32,806 bases of DNA. It comes from Pseudanabaena biceps PCC 7429 (GTDB lineage: Bacteria > Cyanobacteriota > Cyanobacteriia > Pseudanabaenales > Pseudanabaenaceae). The notes beneath the pieces were generated by a model. It was not told the DNA's origin. It did not search any database and saw only the letters and a program-made list of their open reading frames with translations. Below, piece by piece: positions 24,635-32,770 of the stretch. The DNA is taken from NCBI RefSeq assembly GCF_000332215.1, contig NZ_ALWB01000030.1, positions 1 to 32,806 on the forward strand, read 5' to 3'. The position numbers and the translations under genes were made by a program. The stretch's first letter is position 1, and each line of letters starts with the position of its first letter.

Positions 24635-24948
24635 AATGACTCGCACTCCCTGAGTACAACTTAATATATAGCTTAATATTTAGTGATAGTGAGATTTGCT
24701 AGTTCGTACTATTACTCAATCAAATACTCAATTCACTCTTTGTATTTACAAATAAAAATTATTACTGGTTATTAATAGAACTGTTAATATAACCAGCACT
24801 CATACTTAAAAAATTAGTAGATCTATTTTTAAAATCCTTCAGAATCTAAATAATATCTCCTAAATCTAGCTTGATCGCTGTCCAAATTTGTTCCGCGAAA
24901 TGGCTCAAACTCTATATAACTAATGTTTTTGCATTTTTACTTAGATTA
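24635..24948. other. AT-rich spacer upstream of the cyclase gene
   Basis: No ORF, strong hairpin or family A-E repeat is seen, unusual for this window. The only clear signal is the AGGGAG ribosome-binding site at the cyclase end. It should contain the cyclase promoter and the terminator of the hybrid kinase gene, neither of which I could define. Confidence 0.5.
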
Positions 24949-27357
24949 TCATAGACTGCGGTCTAGGGTTCGAGTATCAAGCGGAGACTGGGGTAAAACA
25001 TAGCACATGGCATTAGAGATTGACTGATGTAAAACCAACAAAATCTTATCTCTAGCCGTATCTAAATGATCTAGATCGAGCCCTAGACAATCATATAAAT
25101 CTAAGTTTGCAAATCTTTTTTGAAGCCAATTTATTTCCGCGATCGCCGATTTAGTAACGATCAAAATCGGCAAATCGGCAAGTATCTCTAACTGACTAAT
25201 ATCTTCTAGACATTGCAATAAAGACTGATTATCGCCATCAAGTAAAAATAGATCTGGCAGCCAGATCTTAGCTAAAATATCGCATTGAGCAAAGTCTTCC
25301 GCCTCCAAAAGACAATGCCCTAGCTCTTGCAATAGTTCAATAACCGACTCTTCCAAATTCTGATTTAAGTATAAAAATTTGAGAGGTTTAGGCGTAGGGA
25401 CATGGTTGGGTAAAAAGTGGCTAAGTTCGTTTGCCTTCAGTGGCTTGAGCAAAATTCCATCAGCTTGATGAACCGCTATTTTCGGTTCATCTGGGCGTTT
25501 CATCATCACCACGCGGATATGTTGCGTTACTAAATCTCCCTTGAGTAAAGCTAAAACATCCCATCCCGATAACATCGGCACATGGGGACTTAAAAGAATT
25601 AAACATGGCTGCAATCGCCGAGCTTTTTCGAGGGCTTCTGTCCCCGATCGCGCAACTACCACCTGATACTCTAGCTGCGTCAGAGTATTTCTCAGCCAAT
25701 CGACTACTTCAGTCGAAGTTTCCACAATCAAGACCAAACGGCTATGACTCATATCAAGCTGGCGATCCTGTCCCAACTTTACATGAGGATTGTTGGGCTC
25801 AGGAGGTAATAGAATGGTAAACTGGCTACCCACATTCACCTGTGATACAAAGGTAATATCCCCACCATGCAAACGGGCTAAATGTCTAGTCAATATCAAA
25901 CTCACACCCGTCCCTTCAAAACGGCGCGTGAGAACACTTTCTACCTGTTGAAATTTTTGAAATACTAGGTTCTGTTTCTCCTCAGGAATCCCAATCCCTT
26001 GATCCCAGACTGTAATTGCCAACCAACCTTCCCACCATTTTGCGGTCACTCCAATTTTGGGAGGCGTAGCTGGCTCATCATCCACCAATTCCGATGGCAA
26101 AAAGCTAAATTTAAAGGCATTAGAAAGAAGACTCACCAGCATTTGCTGCAATCGCGTCTCATCGGCATAAACAGTTTGGACTGTGGGCTCGATATCGAGC
26201 TGAATATCCAGTTCCCATCCTTCCTCAAAGTGATAGTTACGGAAAATCGTAGAATCCTGTTGAACGAGCTTCTTGACCTGCTGAATACTTTTTTGGCAAA
26301 CTTCTCGGACGGAAACCGTCTCGGCATATAACTCTAATTGCCCCGACTCAGCCTTAGCGAGGTCGAAAATATTATCAATGATCGAAACCAGTTGCCGCCC
26401 ACTTTGGTGAATCATTTTTACATAGCGGCTTTGGCGATCGTTCAATTCCCCAAAAGTATGGTTGGTCAATAAACTAGCAATGCCAATTACCGAGGTTAAT
26501 GGCGTTTTCAGCTCGTGATTGATGCAGGTTAAGAATTCATCCTTGACCCGACTTAAACCTGATAATTCTTGCGCCAGATTTTTTTGCGCCGTAATATCGT
26601 AGGCGATCGATAGATCTAACCCTTGCAAAGCCCCCTGTAAAGAAACATTGATTACTTGCCATGTAAAAGATGCGCCATCGGTCGTGCAGAATTGGTGAGT
26701 TACGGGAGTAGTTTGCAGCAATTGCGGATCGTTAGCCGCAAATCCCGCATTCATAGCTTCCTCTTCCTGCAATAGTTCAGTGGTTGTAGAACTGACAATA
26801 TTAGCTAAGCTTTCATGCAGACTATTGCGCCAAGCCGCATTCATGCCCACGATCTCCCCATCTAAATCGCTAATCATTACAGGTAAGGGCAATTGATAGA
26901 TCAGGGGTAATAGCAGCGAAGTAATCGATGGGCTTTGACTTTGTTCAATTTGAATGAGCGATCGCAGTAATTTCGTGACTTCGAGAAGAGCAGTGAATTT
27001 GCCCTTGGTATCTACCAAAGCCCAAACTTCAGCGGAATGCCGATATTGCGAAATTCTTTGCAAAAAATCAGCGATCGTCATCGCCATCGAAATCGCAGGC
27101 AATGGCTCTAGATCAATGTCTTCTAACGCGATCGATGGTGCAACAAACGAGAAACTAACCGATTCAGATTGCCAATTTAGCAAACATCTTGCATTAAATA
27201 ATCCTTGTGGCAGATCGTTGTGATCGAGCACTACAACATTAGACCATCCTTTTTTAAGCAAGGCTAATGCTTCGGAGACATCAGTGGGCAGTCGGCAAAT
27301 AGCGACTAGCGACTGTCCATATATCTCTAAAGATTGATTTAAGATGAGGGAGTCCAT
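24949..27357 (-). CDS. Hybrid histidine kinase, CBS-PAS-HK with degenerate receivers
   Basis: Predicted cytoplasmic sensor kinase, 802 residues. Residues about 20-135 look like a CBS-domain pair (TDVSEALALLKKGWSNVVVL and a second similar unit). A PAS-like domain covers about 150-260, HisKA has the phosphorylated H281 (INHELKTPL), and the ATPase has N413, DQGIGIP (452-458) and FEGTGVSL. A first receiver-like domain (about 538-650) has S590 where the phospho-acceptor Asp should be (LILLSPHVPMLSGW), weakened acidic residues (LIVETST) but retained K638. A second one (about 658-780) keeps D707 but lacks the acid pair. No membrane helix is seen. It diverges from kaiA across 162 bp, which invites a clock role, but only position and the CikA-like pseudo-receiver support that. 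Confidence 0.85.
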   Translation of the reverse strand: MDSLILNQSLEIYGQSLVAICRLPTDVSEALALLKKGWSNVVVLDHNDLPQGLFNARCLLNWQSESVSFSFVAPSIALEDIDLEPLPAISMAMTIADFLQRISQYRHSAEVWALVDTKGKFTALLEVTKLLRSLIQIEQSQSPSITSLLLPLIYQLPLPVMISDLDGEIVGMNAAWRNSLHESLANIVSSTTTELLQEEEAMNAGFAANDPQLLQTTPVTHQFCTTDGASFTWQVINVSLQGALQGLDLSIAYDITAQKNLAQELSGLSRVKDEFLTCINHELKTPLTSVIGIASLLTNHTFGELNDRQSRYVKMIHQSGRQLVSIIDNIFDLAKAESGQLELYAETVSVREVCQKSIQQVKKLVQQDSTIFRNYHFEEGWELDIQLDIEPTVQTVYADETRLQQMLVSLLSNAFKFSFLPSELVDDEPATPPKIGVTAKWWEGWLAITVWDQGIGIPEEKQNLVFQKFQQVESVLTRRFEGTGVSLILTRHLARLHGGDITFVSQVNVGSQFTILLPPEPNNPHVKLGQDRQLDMSHSRLVLIVETSTEVVDWLRNTLTQLEYQVVVARSGTEALEKARRLQPCLILLSPHVPMLSGWDVLALLKGDLVTQHIRVVMMKRPDEPKIAVHQADGILLKPLKANELSHFLPNHVPTPKPLKFLYLNQNLEESVIELLQELGHCLLEAEDFAQCDILAKIWLPDLFLLDGDNQSLLQCLEDISQLEILADLPILIVTKSAIAEINWLQKRFANLDLYDCLGLDLDHLDTARDKILLVLHQSISNAMCYVLPQSPLDTRTLDRSL

Positions 27358-27519
27358 ATGCTAAAACCCTTACGGGTCATTTTTAGTAAGTGCTATTCAT
27401 CGTTAACAGTCTATAAATTTATATATATAGTTCAATCATCAATTTCACATGATTTCGCTATTTAAGTGCGAAAATAAAGATTAAGATAAAGTCCCAGCCA
27501 TTCCAACCACCAATAGCCA

Positions 27520-28401
27520 GTGCCTGTGTTGTCCAATCTACAAGTATGCTGTTTGGTGGCAGAAGCAAATGTCAACCAAACTAAATCTACCCTTGCCATC
27601 TTTTTACCTGAGGAGCGATACACCTTTACGGTGGTTTCAGATGTTGAAGCAATTGTAAGTTTACTAACAAAAACTCAAAATGCCCAAGATTGTCTAGTTA
27701 TATTTAAAGATATCAGGAGAGATATTGAGGCTGTCTTCGATCGCCTCGGTAAGTTAAATATTTTCATACCTACCATACTAGTTCTAGAAGATCTGTACGA
27801 ACAAAGCGAACCTCCCTATGAATACAGCGAATCAAAAGACTTTTACCGAGCTAGTATCAGCATTCACCGCGATCAGCTCCAAGATCTACCAATTATTATC
27901 GATCAGGCGATCGCCACTTTTATTAAGATCTCGCCACAAATTCAACATCAAGTCTTCGTCAACATTCCATATACTGCCGCATCAGAATCTTTAAATGTCC
28001 AACAACAGAGACTAGCGCAAAAGCTTAATGAAAGATTGGGGTATTTGGGGGTGTATTACAAACGCGATTCACGATTATTCCTACGCAATCTATCTCCTGA
28101 AGATAGAAAAGAGTATATTGAACGCTTAAAGAACATCTATCGGTCGATCGTCCTTGAGTATTTCTTAGAAAAAAATGACAACCTCAATCAAAAAATTGAT
28201 GAATTCGTTAATTTATCATTTTTTGCCGATATCTCCGTATCCCAAGTTCTAGAAATTCATATGGAACTAATGGACGAATTTGCCAAGCAATTAAGACTAG
28301 AGGGTCGAAATGATGAAATCTTACTGGACTATCGCATCACGCTAATCGACATGATTGCTCACCTCTGCGAGCTATACCGCCGCTCGATTCCGCGATCTTA
28401 A
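27520..28401 (+). CDS. kaiA: Circadian clock protein KaiA
   Basis: Stimulates KaiC autophosphorylation by holding the KaiC A-loops in their exposed state. The 293-residue protein has the full two-domain form: an N-terminal pseudo-receiver (about 1-150) and a C-terminal four-helix KaiA domain (about 175-293). The C-terminal domain closely matches the Synechococcus sequence, for example QRLAQKLNERLGYLGVYYKR, FFADISVSQVLEIHMELMDE and LLDYRITLIDMIAHLCELYR, ending RRSIPR. The start is GTG at 27520; a second GTG at 27526 is possible. kaiB follows after 268 bp, probably with its own promoter, and the hybrid kinase gene diverges from here. Confidence 0.97.
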   Translation: MPVLSNLQVCCLVAEANVNQTKSTLAIFLPEERYTFTVVSDVEAIVSLLTKTQNAQDCLVIFKDIRRDIEAVFDRLGKLNIFIPTILVLEDLYEQSEPPYEYSESKDFYRASISIHRDQLQDLPIIIDQAIATFIKISPQIQHQVFVNIPYTAASESLNVQQQRLAQKLNERLGYLGVYYKRDSRLFLRNLSPEDRKEYIERLKNIYRSIVLEYFLEKNDNLNQKIDEFVNLSFFADISVSQVLEIHMELMDEFAKQLRLEGRNDEILLDYRITLIDMIAHLCELYRRSIPRS

Positions 28402-28669
28402 TACATCTTTAGCTTGGCTTTAATTCCACTGAGAAACCATTGAGAAACCATCTTGCCTCAAACACCTCTCTATAAATATTCACAAATCTAAGGTTGTTTG
28501 AATTTTCAGCAATCTTGAAACTCTACATATATTTTGTCTACACTTTGTTCATATCTGTATTTATATTCATCCAAATATCCATCCAAAGCACAGGAAGCAA
28601 TGCAAAGATTTATTCTGTAGAAGTTTAAGAGATACGTTATAAATAGCCGAAGCAACCCAAATTAATGAA
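28402..28669. promoter_or_regulatory. kaiA-kaiB spacer, probable kaiBC promoter region
   Basis: 268 bp with no gene. An 11-bp unit attgagaaacc (ctgagaaacc in its first form) occurs twice near 28429-28450. In other cyanobacteria kaiBC is transcribed from its own rhythmic promoter, so one is expected here; no -35/-10 pair stood out. Confidence 0.4.
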
Positions 28670-28969
28670 ATGATTCGTAAAACCTACGTCCTAAAACTCT
28701 ACGTCGCAGGCAACACGCCAAACTCGGTGAGGGCGCTGAAAATGCTCAACGATATCCTTGAGAAAGAGTTTCAAGGAGTTTATACATTGAAGGTCATTGA
28801 TGTGCTTAAAAATCCACAACTAGCTGAAGAAGATAAAATCCTCGCTACGCCAACCTTAGCAAAGGTTTTACCTCCCCCAGTTAGAAAAATTATTGGCGAC
28901 TTGTCCGACCGAGAGAAAGTATTAATCGGACTAGATCTACTATATGAGGAATTAATTGGCAATGACTAG
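28670..28969 (+). CDS. kaiB: Circadian clock protein KaiB
   Basis: Binds phosphorylated KaiC in its rare fold-switched thioredoxin-like form and sequesters KaiA, closing the negative loop of the oscillator. The 99-residue length is close to the Synechococcus protein (102 residues). Typical segments are [59 protein letters not shown] and [12 protein letters not shown]. The ATG at 28670 gives the conserved N terminus; no strong ribosome site precedes it. The stop codon overlaps the kaiC start, so the two are translationally linked. Confidence 0.98.
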   Translation: MIRKTYVLKLYVAGNTPNSVRALKMLNDILEKEFQGVYTLKVIDVLKNPQLAEEDKILATPTLAKVLPPPVRKIIGDLSDREKVLIGLDLLYEELIGND

Positions 28970-30533
28970 CTCACCCATCGAAAACAATAACAACATCAAT
29001 ACCGATAATAAAAGGCAAGAGCTAGGTGTCCAAAAACTACGCACCATGATTGAGGGGCTAGACGACATCACCCATGGTGGGCTACCCAAGGGGCGATCCA
29101 CGCTTGTAAGTGGTACATCTGGCACTGGAAAAACGCTACTAGCAATGCAGTTTCTCTACAACGGCATCACGGGGCTAGACGAGCATGGGGTATTTGTTAC
29201 TTTTGAAGAATCTCCTTCTGACATTATTAAAAATGCCCATAGCTTTAACTGGGATCTCCAAGAACTCATCGATCAAGGTAGATTATTTATTCTTGATGCT
29301 TCTCCCGATCCTGAAGGGCAAGAAGTAGTGGGAGATTTCGATCTTTCCGCGCTGATCGAAAGGATTCAATACGCCATCATTAAATACAAAGCAAAGCGGA
29401 TCTCGATCGATTCCATGACCGCGATCTTCCAGCAATACGATTCCTTAGGTCTAGTCCGTCGCGAAATTTTTCGTATTGTTGCGAGACTAAAATCCTTAGG
29501 TGTTACCACAGTCATGACCACCGAGCGCGAGCTGGAATATGGTCCCGTAGCAAGATTTGGGGTAGAAGAATTTGTTTCCGATAATGTAATTATTTTAAGA
29601 AATGTCCTCGATGGAGAACGTCGCCACCGAACAGCGGAAATCCTAAAACTCCGTGGAACCACTCATATGAAAGGCGAATTTCCTTTTACAATGACCAGTA
29701 AGGGGATCAATATATTTCCCTTGGGAGCTATGCGCCTTACTCAAAAATCCTCCAATACAAGAGTTTCTTCTGGGATTGCAACCCTTGATGAGATGTGTGG
29801 CGGTGGCTACTTTAAGGATTCAATTATTTTAACCACAGGGGCAACAGGTACTGGTAAGACCCTAATGGTAAGCAAGTTTATTGAAAACGGCTGCGAAAAT
29901 GGTGAACGCGCAATTTTATTTGCCTATGAGGAATCTCGCCAGCAGCTTACCCGTAATGCTTCTTCTTGGGGAACTGATTTTGACAAGTGGGAGAGTTCGG
30001 GTTTATTAAAAATTATCTGTGTTTACCCTGAATCCTCTGGGCTAGAAGATCATCTACAAGTAATCAAATCTGAAATCGAGTCCTTTAAGCCATCCCGCAT
30101 TGCGATCGATTCTCTCTCAGCCTTGGCAAGAGGTGTAAGTAATAATACTTTTAGACAATTTGTAATTGGCTTAACGGGCTATGTTAAGCAAGAAGAGATC
30201 ACTGGTTTATTCACAAATACAACCGATCAGTTCATGGGGTCGCATTCAATTACGGAATCCCATATCTCTACGATCACAGACACAATTATTCTGTTGCAAT
30301 ATGTAGAAATTCGTGGACAAATGTCCCGCGCAGTCAATGTCTTTAAGATGCGGGGATCGCGCCATGACAGCCGCATTCGTGAATATATCATCACCGATCA
30401 AGGCGCGCAGATTAAGGATTCATTCCAAGGATTTGAGAGAATTTTAAGTGGTTCGCCAACCAGAGTATCCGTCGATGAGAAATCTGAGCTTTCAAGAATC
30501 ATCCGAGGAGTATCTGTTGAACCCTTAGAATAA
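28962..30533 (+). CDS. kaiC: Circadian clock protein KaiC (ATPase/autokinase)
   Basis: Central oscillator protein: a hexameric double-domain RecA-like ATPase with autokinase and autophosphatase activity. From the chosen ATG it is 523 residues. The CI domain has Walker A GTSGTGKT (51-58) and the catalytic pair E82/E83. The CII domain has GATGTGKT and FAYEES with the matching glutamates. The phosphorylation sites are intact: S436 and T437 in [10 protein letters not shown], equal to Synechococcus S431/T432, and T431 equal to T426. The C-terminal A-loop region ends [16 protein letters not shown] at 28956 is also in frame, but ATG 28962 gives the usual MTS start; GAGGA at 28946-28950 serves it. 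The start overlaps kaiB by 8 bp. A strong terminator follows. Confidence 0.98.
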   Translation: MTSSPIENNNNINTDNKRQELGVQKLRTMIEGLDDITHGGLPKGRSTLVSGTSGTGKTLLAMQFLYNGITGLDEHGVFVTFEESPSDIIKNAHSFNWDLQELIDQGRLFILDASPDPEGQEVVGDFDLSALIERIQYAIIKYKAKRISIDSMTAIFQQYDSLGLVRREIFRIVARLKSLGVTTVMTTERELEYGPVARFGVEEFVSDNVIILRNVLDGERRHRTAEILKLRGTTHMKGEFPFTMTSKGINIFPLGAMRLTQKSSNTRVSSGIATLDEMCGGGYFKDSIILTTGATGTGKTLMVSKFIENGCENGERAILFAYEESRQQLTRNASSWGTDFDKWESSGLLKIICVYPESSGLEDHLQVIKSEIESFKPSRIAIDSLSALARGVSNNTFRQFVIGLTGYVKQEEITGLFTNTTDQFMGSHSITESHISTITDTIILLQYVEIRGQMSRAVNVFKMRGSRHDSRIREYIITDQGAQIKDSFQGFERILSGSPTRVSVDEKSELSRIIRGVSVEPLE

Positions 30534-30534
30534 G

Positions 30535-30603
30535 AAATAAGAAAAACTCAAATTAAGTAAGGGTATCCTTGATTATTTGAGTTTTTCTTATTTGAGTTTT
30601 TTT
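30535..30603. terminator. Terminator after kaiC, probably bidirectional
   Basis: A perfect 19-bp stem, aaataagaaaaactcaaat (30535-30553) with 30575-30593, is followed by ttttttt. It lies between kaiC and the convergent pentapeptide gene, and its A/T symmetry means it could end transcription from both sides. Confidence 0.85.
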
Positions 30604-31096
30604 ATGGACATCCCAAAGATTCGCGAGTACTTACACCTGTTTTAGAGTTAGTACCCGATGCATTAATACAAAGTTTTTTTAGTTGTTGGATATCTAACAA
30701 TGCATTTGTGAAGTCAGCACCAGTTACCTCAACATTATCAAAGGTCGAGCGCAACATATTGGTATCATTAAGGACCGCATCGCTGAGATCGACATTTTTA
30801 AATCTAGAAATATAAGCTATACCCGAACTAAAGTCGCTCCCATGCAAATTCGCTCCATCCAATAACACGCCATTAAAAATAGCCCCACGCAAATCAGCGT
30901 TAGTAAAATTAGCATTCTTTAAAGTAACGCTAGTAAACTCAGCACGAATTAGATTCTTACCAGAGAAGTCTTCACCACCTACCGCATTTAAAATTGAGCG
31001 AGTAACGCTAGAAGAACTGGCAGCTTGAACGGGCAATGGCATTAAAAACACGAATATAGATAAGACGATACTTGTAATTAATTGCCAATATTTCAT
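30602..31096 (-). CDS. Exported pentapeptide-repeat protein
   Basis: A 164-residue protein with an N-terminal signal peptide (hydrophobic IVLSIFVFLMPLPVQAA, likely cleaved after VQA near residue 25) followed by pentapeptide repeats of the A(D/N)LXX type from about residue 40 to 130 (for example NANFTNADLRGAIFNG and LDGANLHGSDFSSG). The repeats should form a right-handed beta helix. The C-terminal tail holds two cysteines about 20 residues apart (KKLCINAS... and SLGC), which may form a disulfide after export; similar tails occur in cyanobacterial lumenal or periplasmic pentapeptide proteins. The ATG at 31096 fits the signal peptide. Its function is unknown. It converges with kaiC across the shared terminator. 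Confidence 0.88.
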   Translation of the reverse strand: MKYWQLITSIVLSIFVFLMPLPVQAASSSSVTRSILNAVGGEDFSGKNLIRAEFTSVTLKNANFTNADLRGAIFNGVLLDGANLHGSDFSSGIAYISRFKNVDLSDAVLNDTNMLRSTFDNVEVTGADFTNALLDIQQLKKLCINASGTNSKTGVSTRESLGCP

Positions 31097-31135
31097 AATC
31101 TCTTGAGAATAATTCAGAATGATTTTTGTATTGCT

Positions 31136-31236
31136 AAGTAGCTAGGCATAGGTAAAATAAAATCTAGAAGAGTGTATCCCCCGCATAGTGGACAGTACGC
31201 TCTACGGTTTTGGTTTTTAATTATGCTGAACCACTT
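31136..31236. repeat. Family A palindromic element, copy 5, decayed
   Basis: 101 bp with intact ends AAGTAGCTAGGCATAG and TTATGCTGAACCACTT. The core (agagtgtatcccccgca... and ...tggacagtacgctct) has accumulated mismatches so the stem is weak. This shows that ends can outlast the palindrome when pairing is no longer maintained. Confidence 0.7.
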
Positions 31237-31317
31237 ACTTAATAAATATTAACCTGTAATAAACCTGTAGTATCGAAATTCTCTTTGCAACATCAAATAT
31301 ATTAAAATTACCGTCAT

Positions 31318-31787
31318 ACGGTTTTGGCGAAAGGCTTTCCCCCACTTGGTAAGTTATACAAGATTTGTGGAGTTAATGCCTTGGATATTGATGTTGCTCT
31401 GCTGTTTCCTGCATACACGCAAAGGGGAAGTGACAGGGATATCTTTATTGATGTCTGTGTAATTGATGTCTGTGGCTATATTTCCCAAAAACTATTTGAG
31501 TAGTTGTATCAGCAGGGTTTACAGCTGATTACCAAGCGTGAGAAAAAATGAAAAACTGTCTGGTCAAGCTAATCGATAAGATTTTGCTTCGCAACTGAGC
31601 AATTATTGAAGCGGTCAATGATCAACTAAAAAACATTTCTCGGATTGAGTATTCAAGACATCGCAGTATTTTCAATTTTCTCGTTAACCTTTTGGCTGGT
31701 TTGGTTGCTTATTCCTATTGTGAGACTAAACCTGCTTTGGATCTTCTGGTCAAAGGCTTGCCTGCTCTCCATCCTGCTTGCTTTTAG
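31318..31787 (+). pseudogene. IS982-family transposase, decayed with internal deletion
   Basis: Reading the plus strand through stops gives RFWRKAFPHLVSYTRFVELM, then GEVTGISFID, then after a short join GYISQKLFE, a stop, LQLITKR, and in another frame KLIDKILLRN, a stop, [20 protein letters not shown] and [18 protein letters not shown]. These are recognisable IS982 transposase blocks. The stretch between SFID (first catalytic Asp) and GYISQKLFE is missing, roughly 60 or more residues by family memory. The 13-base string attgatgtctgtg occurs twice in tandem at this join (near 31446-31474). At least two stop codons and a frameshift confirm decay. Terminal inverted repeats were not identified. 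Confidence 0.75.
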
Positions 31788-31815
31788 TTCGTCGAACTCA
31801 CGTTTAATTACTAAG

Positions 31816-31964
31816 TAACGTCAGTTCGGATTAAGCTGGCAAGTTTTAAAAGTCCAAAAGTAAAAGCCTTGCGTAGCAAGGCTTTTACTTTTGGGCTTGG
31901 AGAAAGGGTTTGCGTAGCAAACCCTTTCTCCAAGCCCGTTTCAAATTATCCCGAACTCACGTTT
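31816..31964. repeat. Family D double-hairpin repeat, copy 2
   Basis: Its ends are inverted, TAACGTCAGTTCGG on the left and CCGAACTCACGTT on the right. Two hairpins lie inside: aaaagtaaaagccttgc with its complement, and gggcttggagaaagggtttg with its complement. Bases 31831-31963 match 18545-18676. The motif AACTCACGTTTAATTACT also occurs just upstream (31797-31812), as if an older end remains. Confidence 0.8.
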
Positions 31965-32034
31965 TATTAAGGCAACTTCAGCTTAAAGGCATTATTAGTT
32001 CTCATTAATCATAAAGCAACTTAGGACATACCCT

Positions 32035-32077
32035 CCAAGGATGAGTAGCTGCGCTCTGTGCAGCTACTCATCCTTGG
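32035..32077. repeat. Palindrome, 18-bp stem
   Basis: ccaaggatgagtagctgc (32035-32052) pairs with 32060-32077. It is one of a row of palindromes between the IS982 relic and glutaredoxin; no gene is supported across 31797-32400. A 75-codon open frame here is made of palindrome sequence. Confidence 0.7.
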
Positions 32078-32104
32078 GGGGCTGATTTTCCCTTGCTATC
32101 TCTC

Positions 32105-32147
32105 ATACCAAGTTAAGAAATGGCGTAGCCATTTCTTAACTTGGTAT
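32105..32147. repeat. Palindrome, 20-bp stem
   Basis: ataccaagttaagaaatggc (32105-32124) pairs perfectly with 32128-32147 around a 3-base loop. It directly precedes family B copy 3. Confidence 0.75.
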
Positions 32148-32253
32148 ATTCACTTAAGTCAGGACATCAAACCCAATAGAGAGCTGCGGCGCTTCACGCC
32201 GCAGCTCTCTATTGGGTTTGATTTTTGTCCTAACATTACTGACTATAGCTATA
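32148..32253. repeat. Family B palindromic element, copy 3
   Basis: It contains CACTTAAGTCAGGACA on the left, a stem (32166-32191 with 32197-32222) whose inner loop is changed to cttca, and GACTATAGCTATA on the right end (to 32253). The arms and ends match the copy at 20530-20623 in inverse order, so the two are in opposite orientation. Confidence 0.75.
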
Positions 32254-32285
32254 ACTTAAAAATCCTTACTAGGCTTAGTTTTTAA

Positions 32286-32326
32286 TTCACAAAAGTGTTA
32301 TCACACTTTCGTGAATTGGTATTACA
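32286..32326. repeat. Family E-like palindrome
   Basis: aattcacaaaagtgt pairs with acactttcgtgaatt with one mismatch, followed by ggtatta. The GTGAATTGGTAT end matches the family E copies at 82-120 and 5852-5890. Confidence 0.55.
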
Positions 32327-32400
32327 TTGCTATATTCTCGATGCTGCGACTATTGATGTTGGATACTCCTTATCAGTGTGAGTTCCATTAATCTGTAAAC

Positions 32401-32658
32401 TTAAGCAAGCAGAGCATCGAGCTTACCTTGAGAATCTAAATCGTGAATAGCATCACAACCACCAATATGGAGATCGTTAATAAAAATTTGTGGCACAGAA
32501 CGTTTGCCATCGGAACCTCTTTTAACCATCGCCGATCGCGCAGTTTCATCGCCATCGATCACATATTCGGTGTACTTTACCCCCTTCTTATCGAGTAAAT
32601 GCTTTGCTCTGATGCAAAAAGGACACATCCGCCATGTATAAATCTCAACCTTTGCCAT
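32401..32658 (-). CDS. grxC: Glutaredoxin (dithiol, GrxC type)
   Basis: Small cytoplasmic thiol-disulfide oxidoreductase that uses glutathione to reduce protein disulfides and mixed disulfides. The 85-residue thioredoxin-fold protein has the dithiol active site C12-PF-C15 (MCPFC), the cis-Pro loop RSVPQIFIND and the glutathione-binding GGCDAI near residue 67. This is the class I GrxC/Grx3 pattern. The ATG at 32658 gives the standard start MAKVEIYT. It is transcribed towards the palindrome-rich spacer and appears monocistronic within the window; what lies upstream is outside view apart from a family B repeat at the edge. Confidence 0.95.
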   Translation of the reverse strand: MAKVEIYTWRMCPFCIRAKHLLDKKGVKYTEYVIDGDETARSAMVKRGSDGKRSVPQIFINDLHIGGCDAIHDLDSQGKLDALLA

Positions 32659-32770
32659 AACAATTATTCAGCGATTGCCTAAATGTTTAAAATCACCCCT
32701 TGATTTTAACAAAATTTTAACAAATCTTAATCCATAGAATTGATTGCGATAGCAACGCAAGAGAAAACAA

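Noticed and set aside
24635-24948. A possible small RNA or riboswitch in the cyclase leader
   Set aside because: No conserved riboswitch motif or strong fold could be seen by eye; there is nothing to support a call.
28956-28961. TTG at 28956 as the kaiC start
   Set aside because: The ATG six bases later gives the conserved MTS start and has a reasonable ribosome site at 28946-28950.
32058-32285. 75-codon plus-strand open frame before glutaredoxin
   Set aside because: It runs through three palindromes, including a family B element that recurs elsewhere as non-coding DNA.
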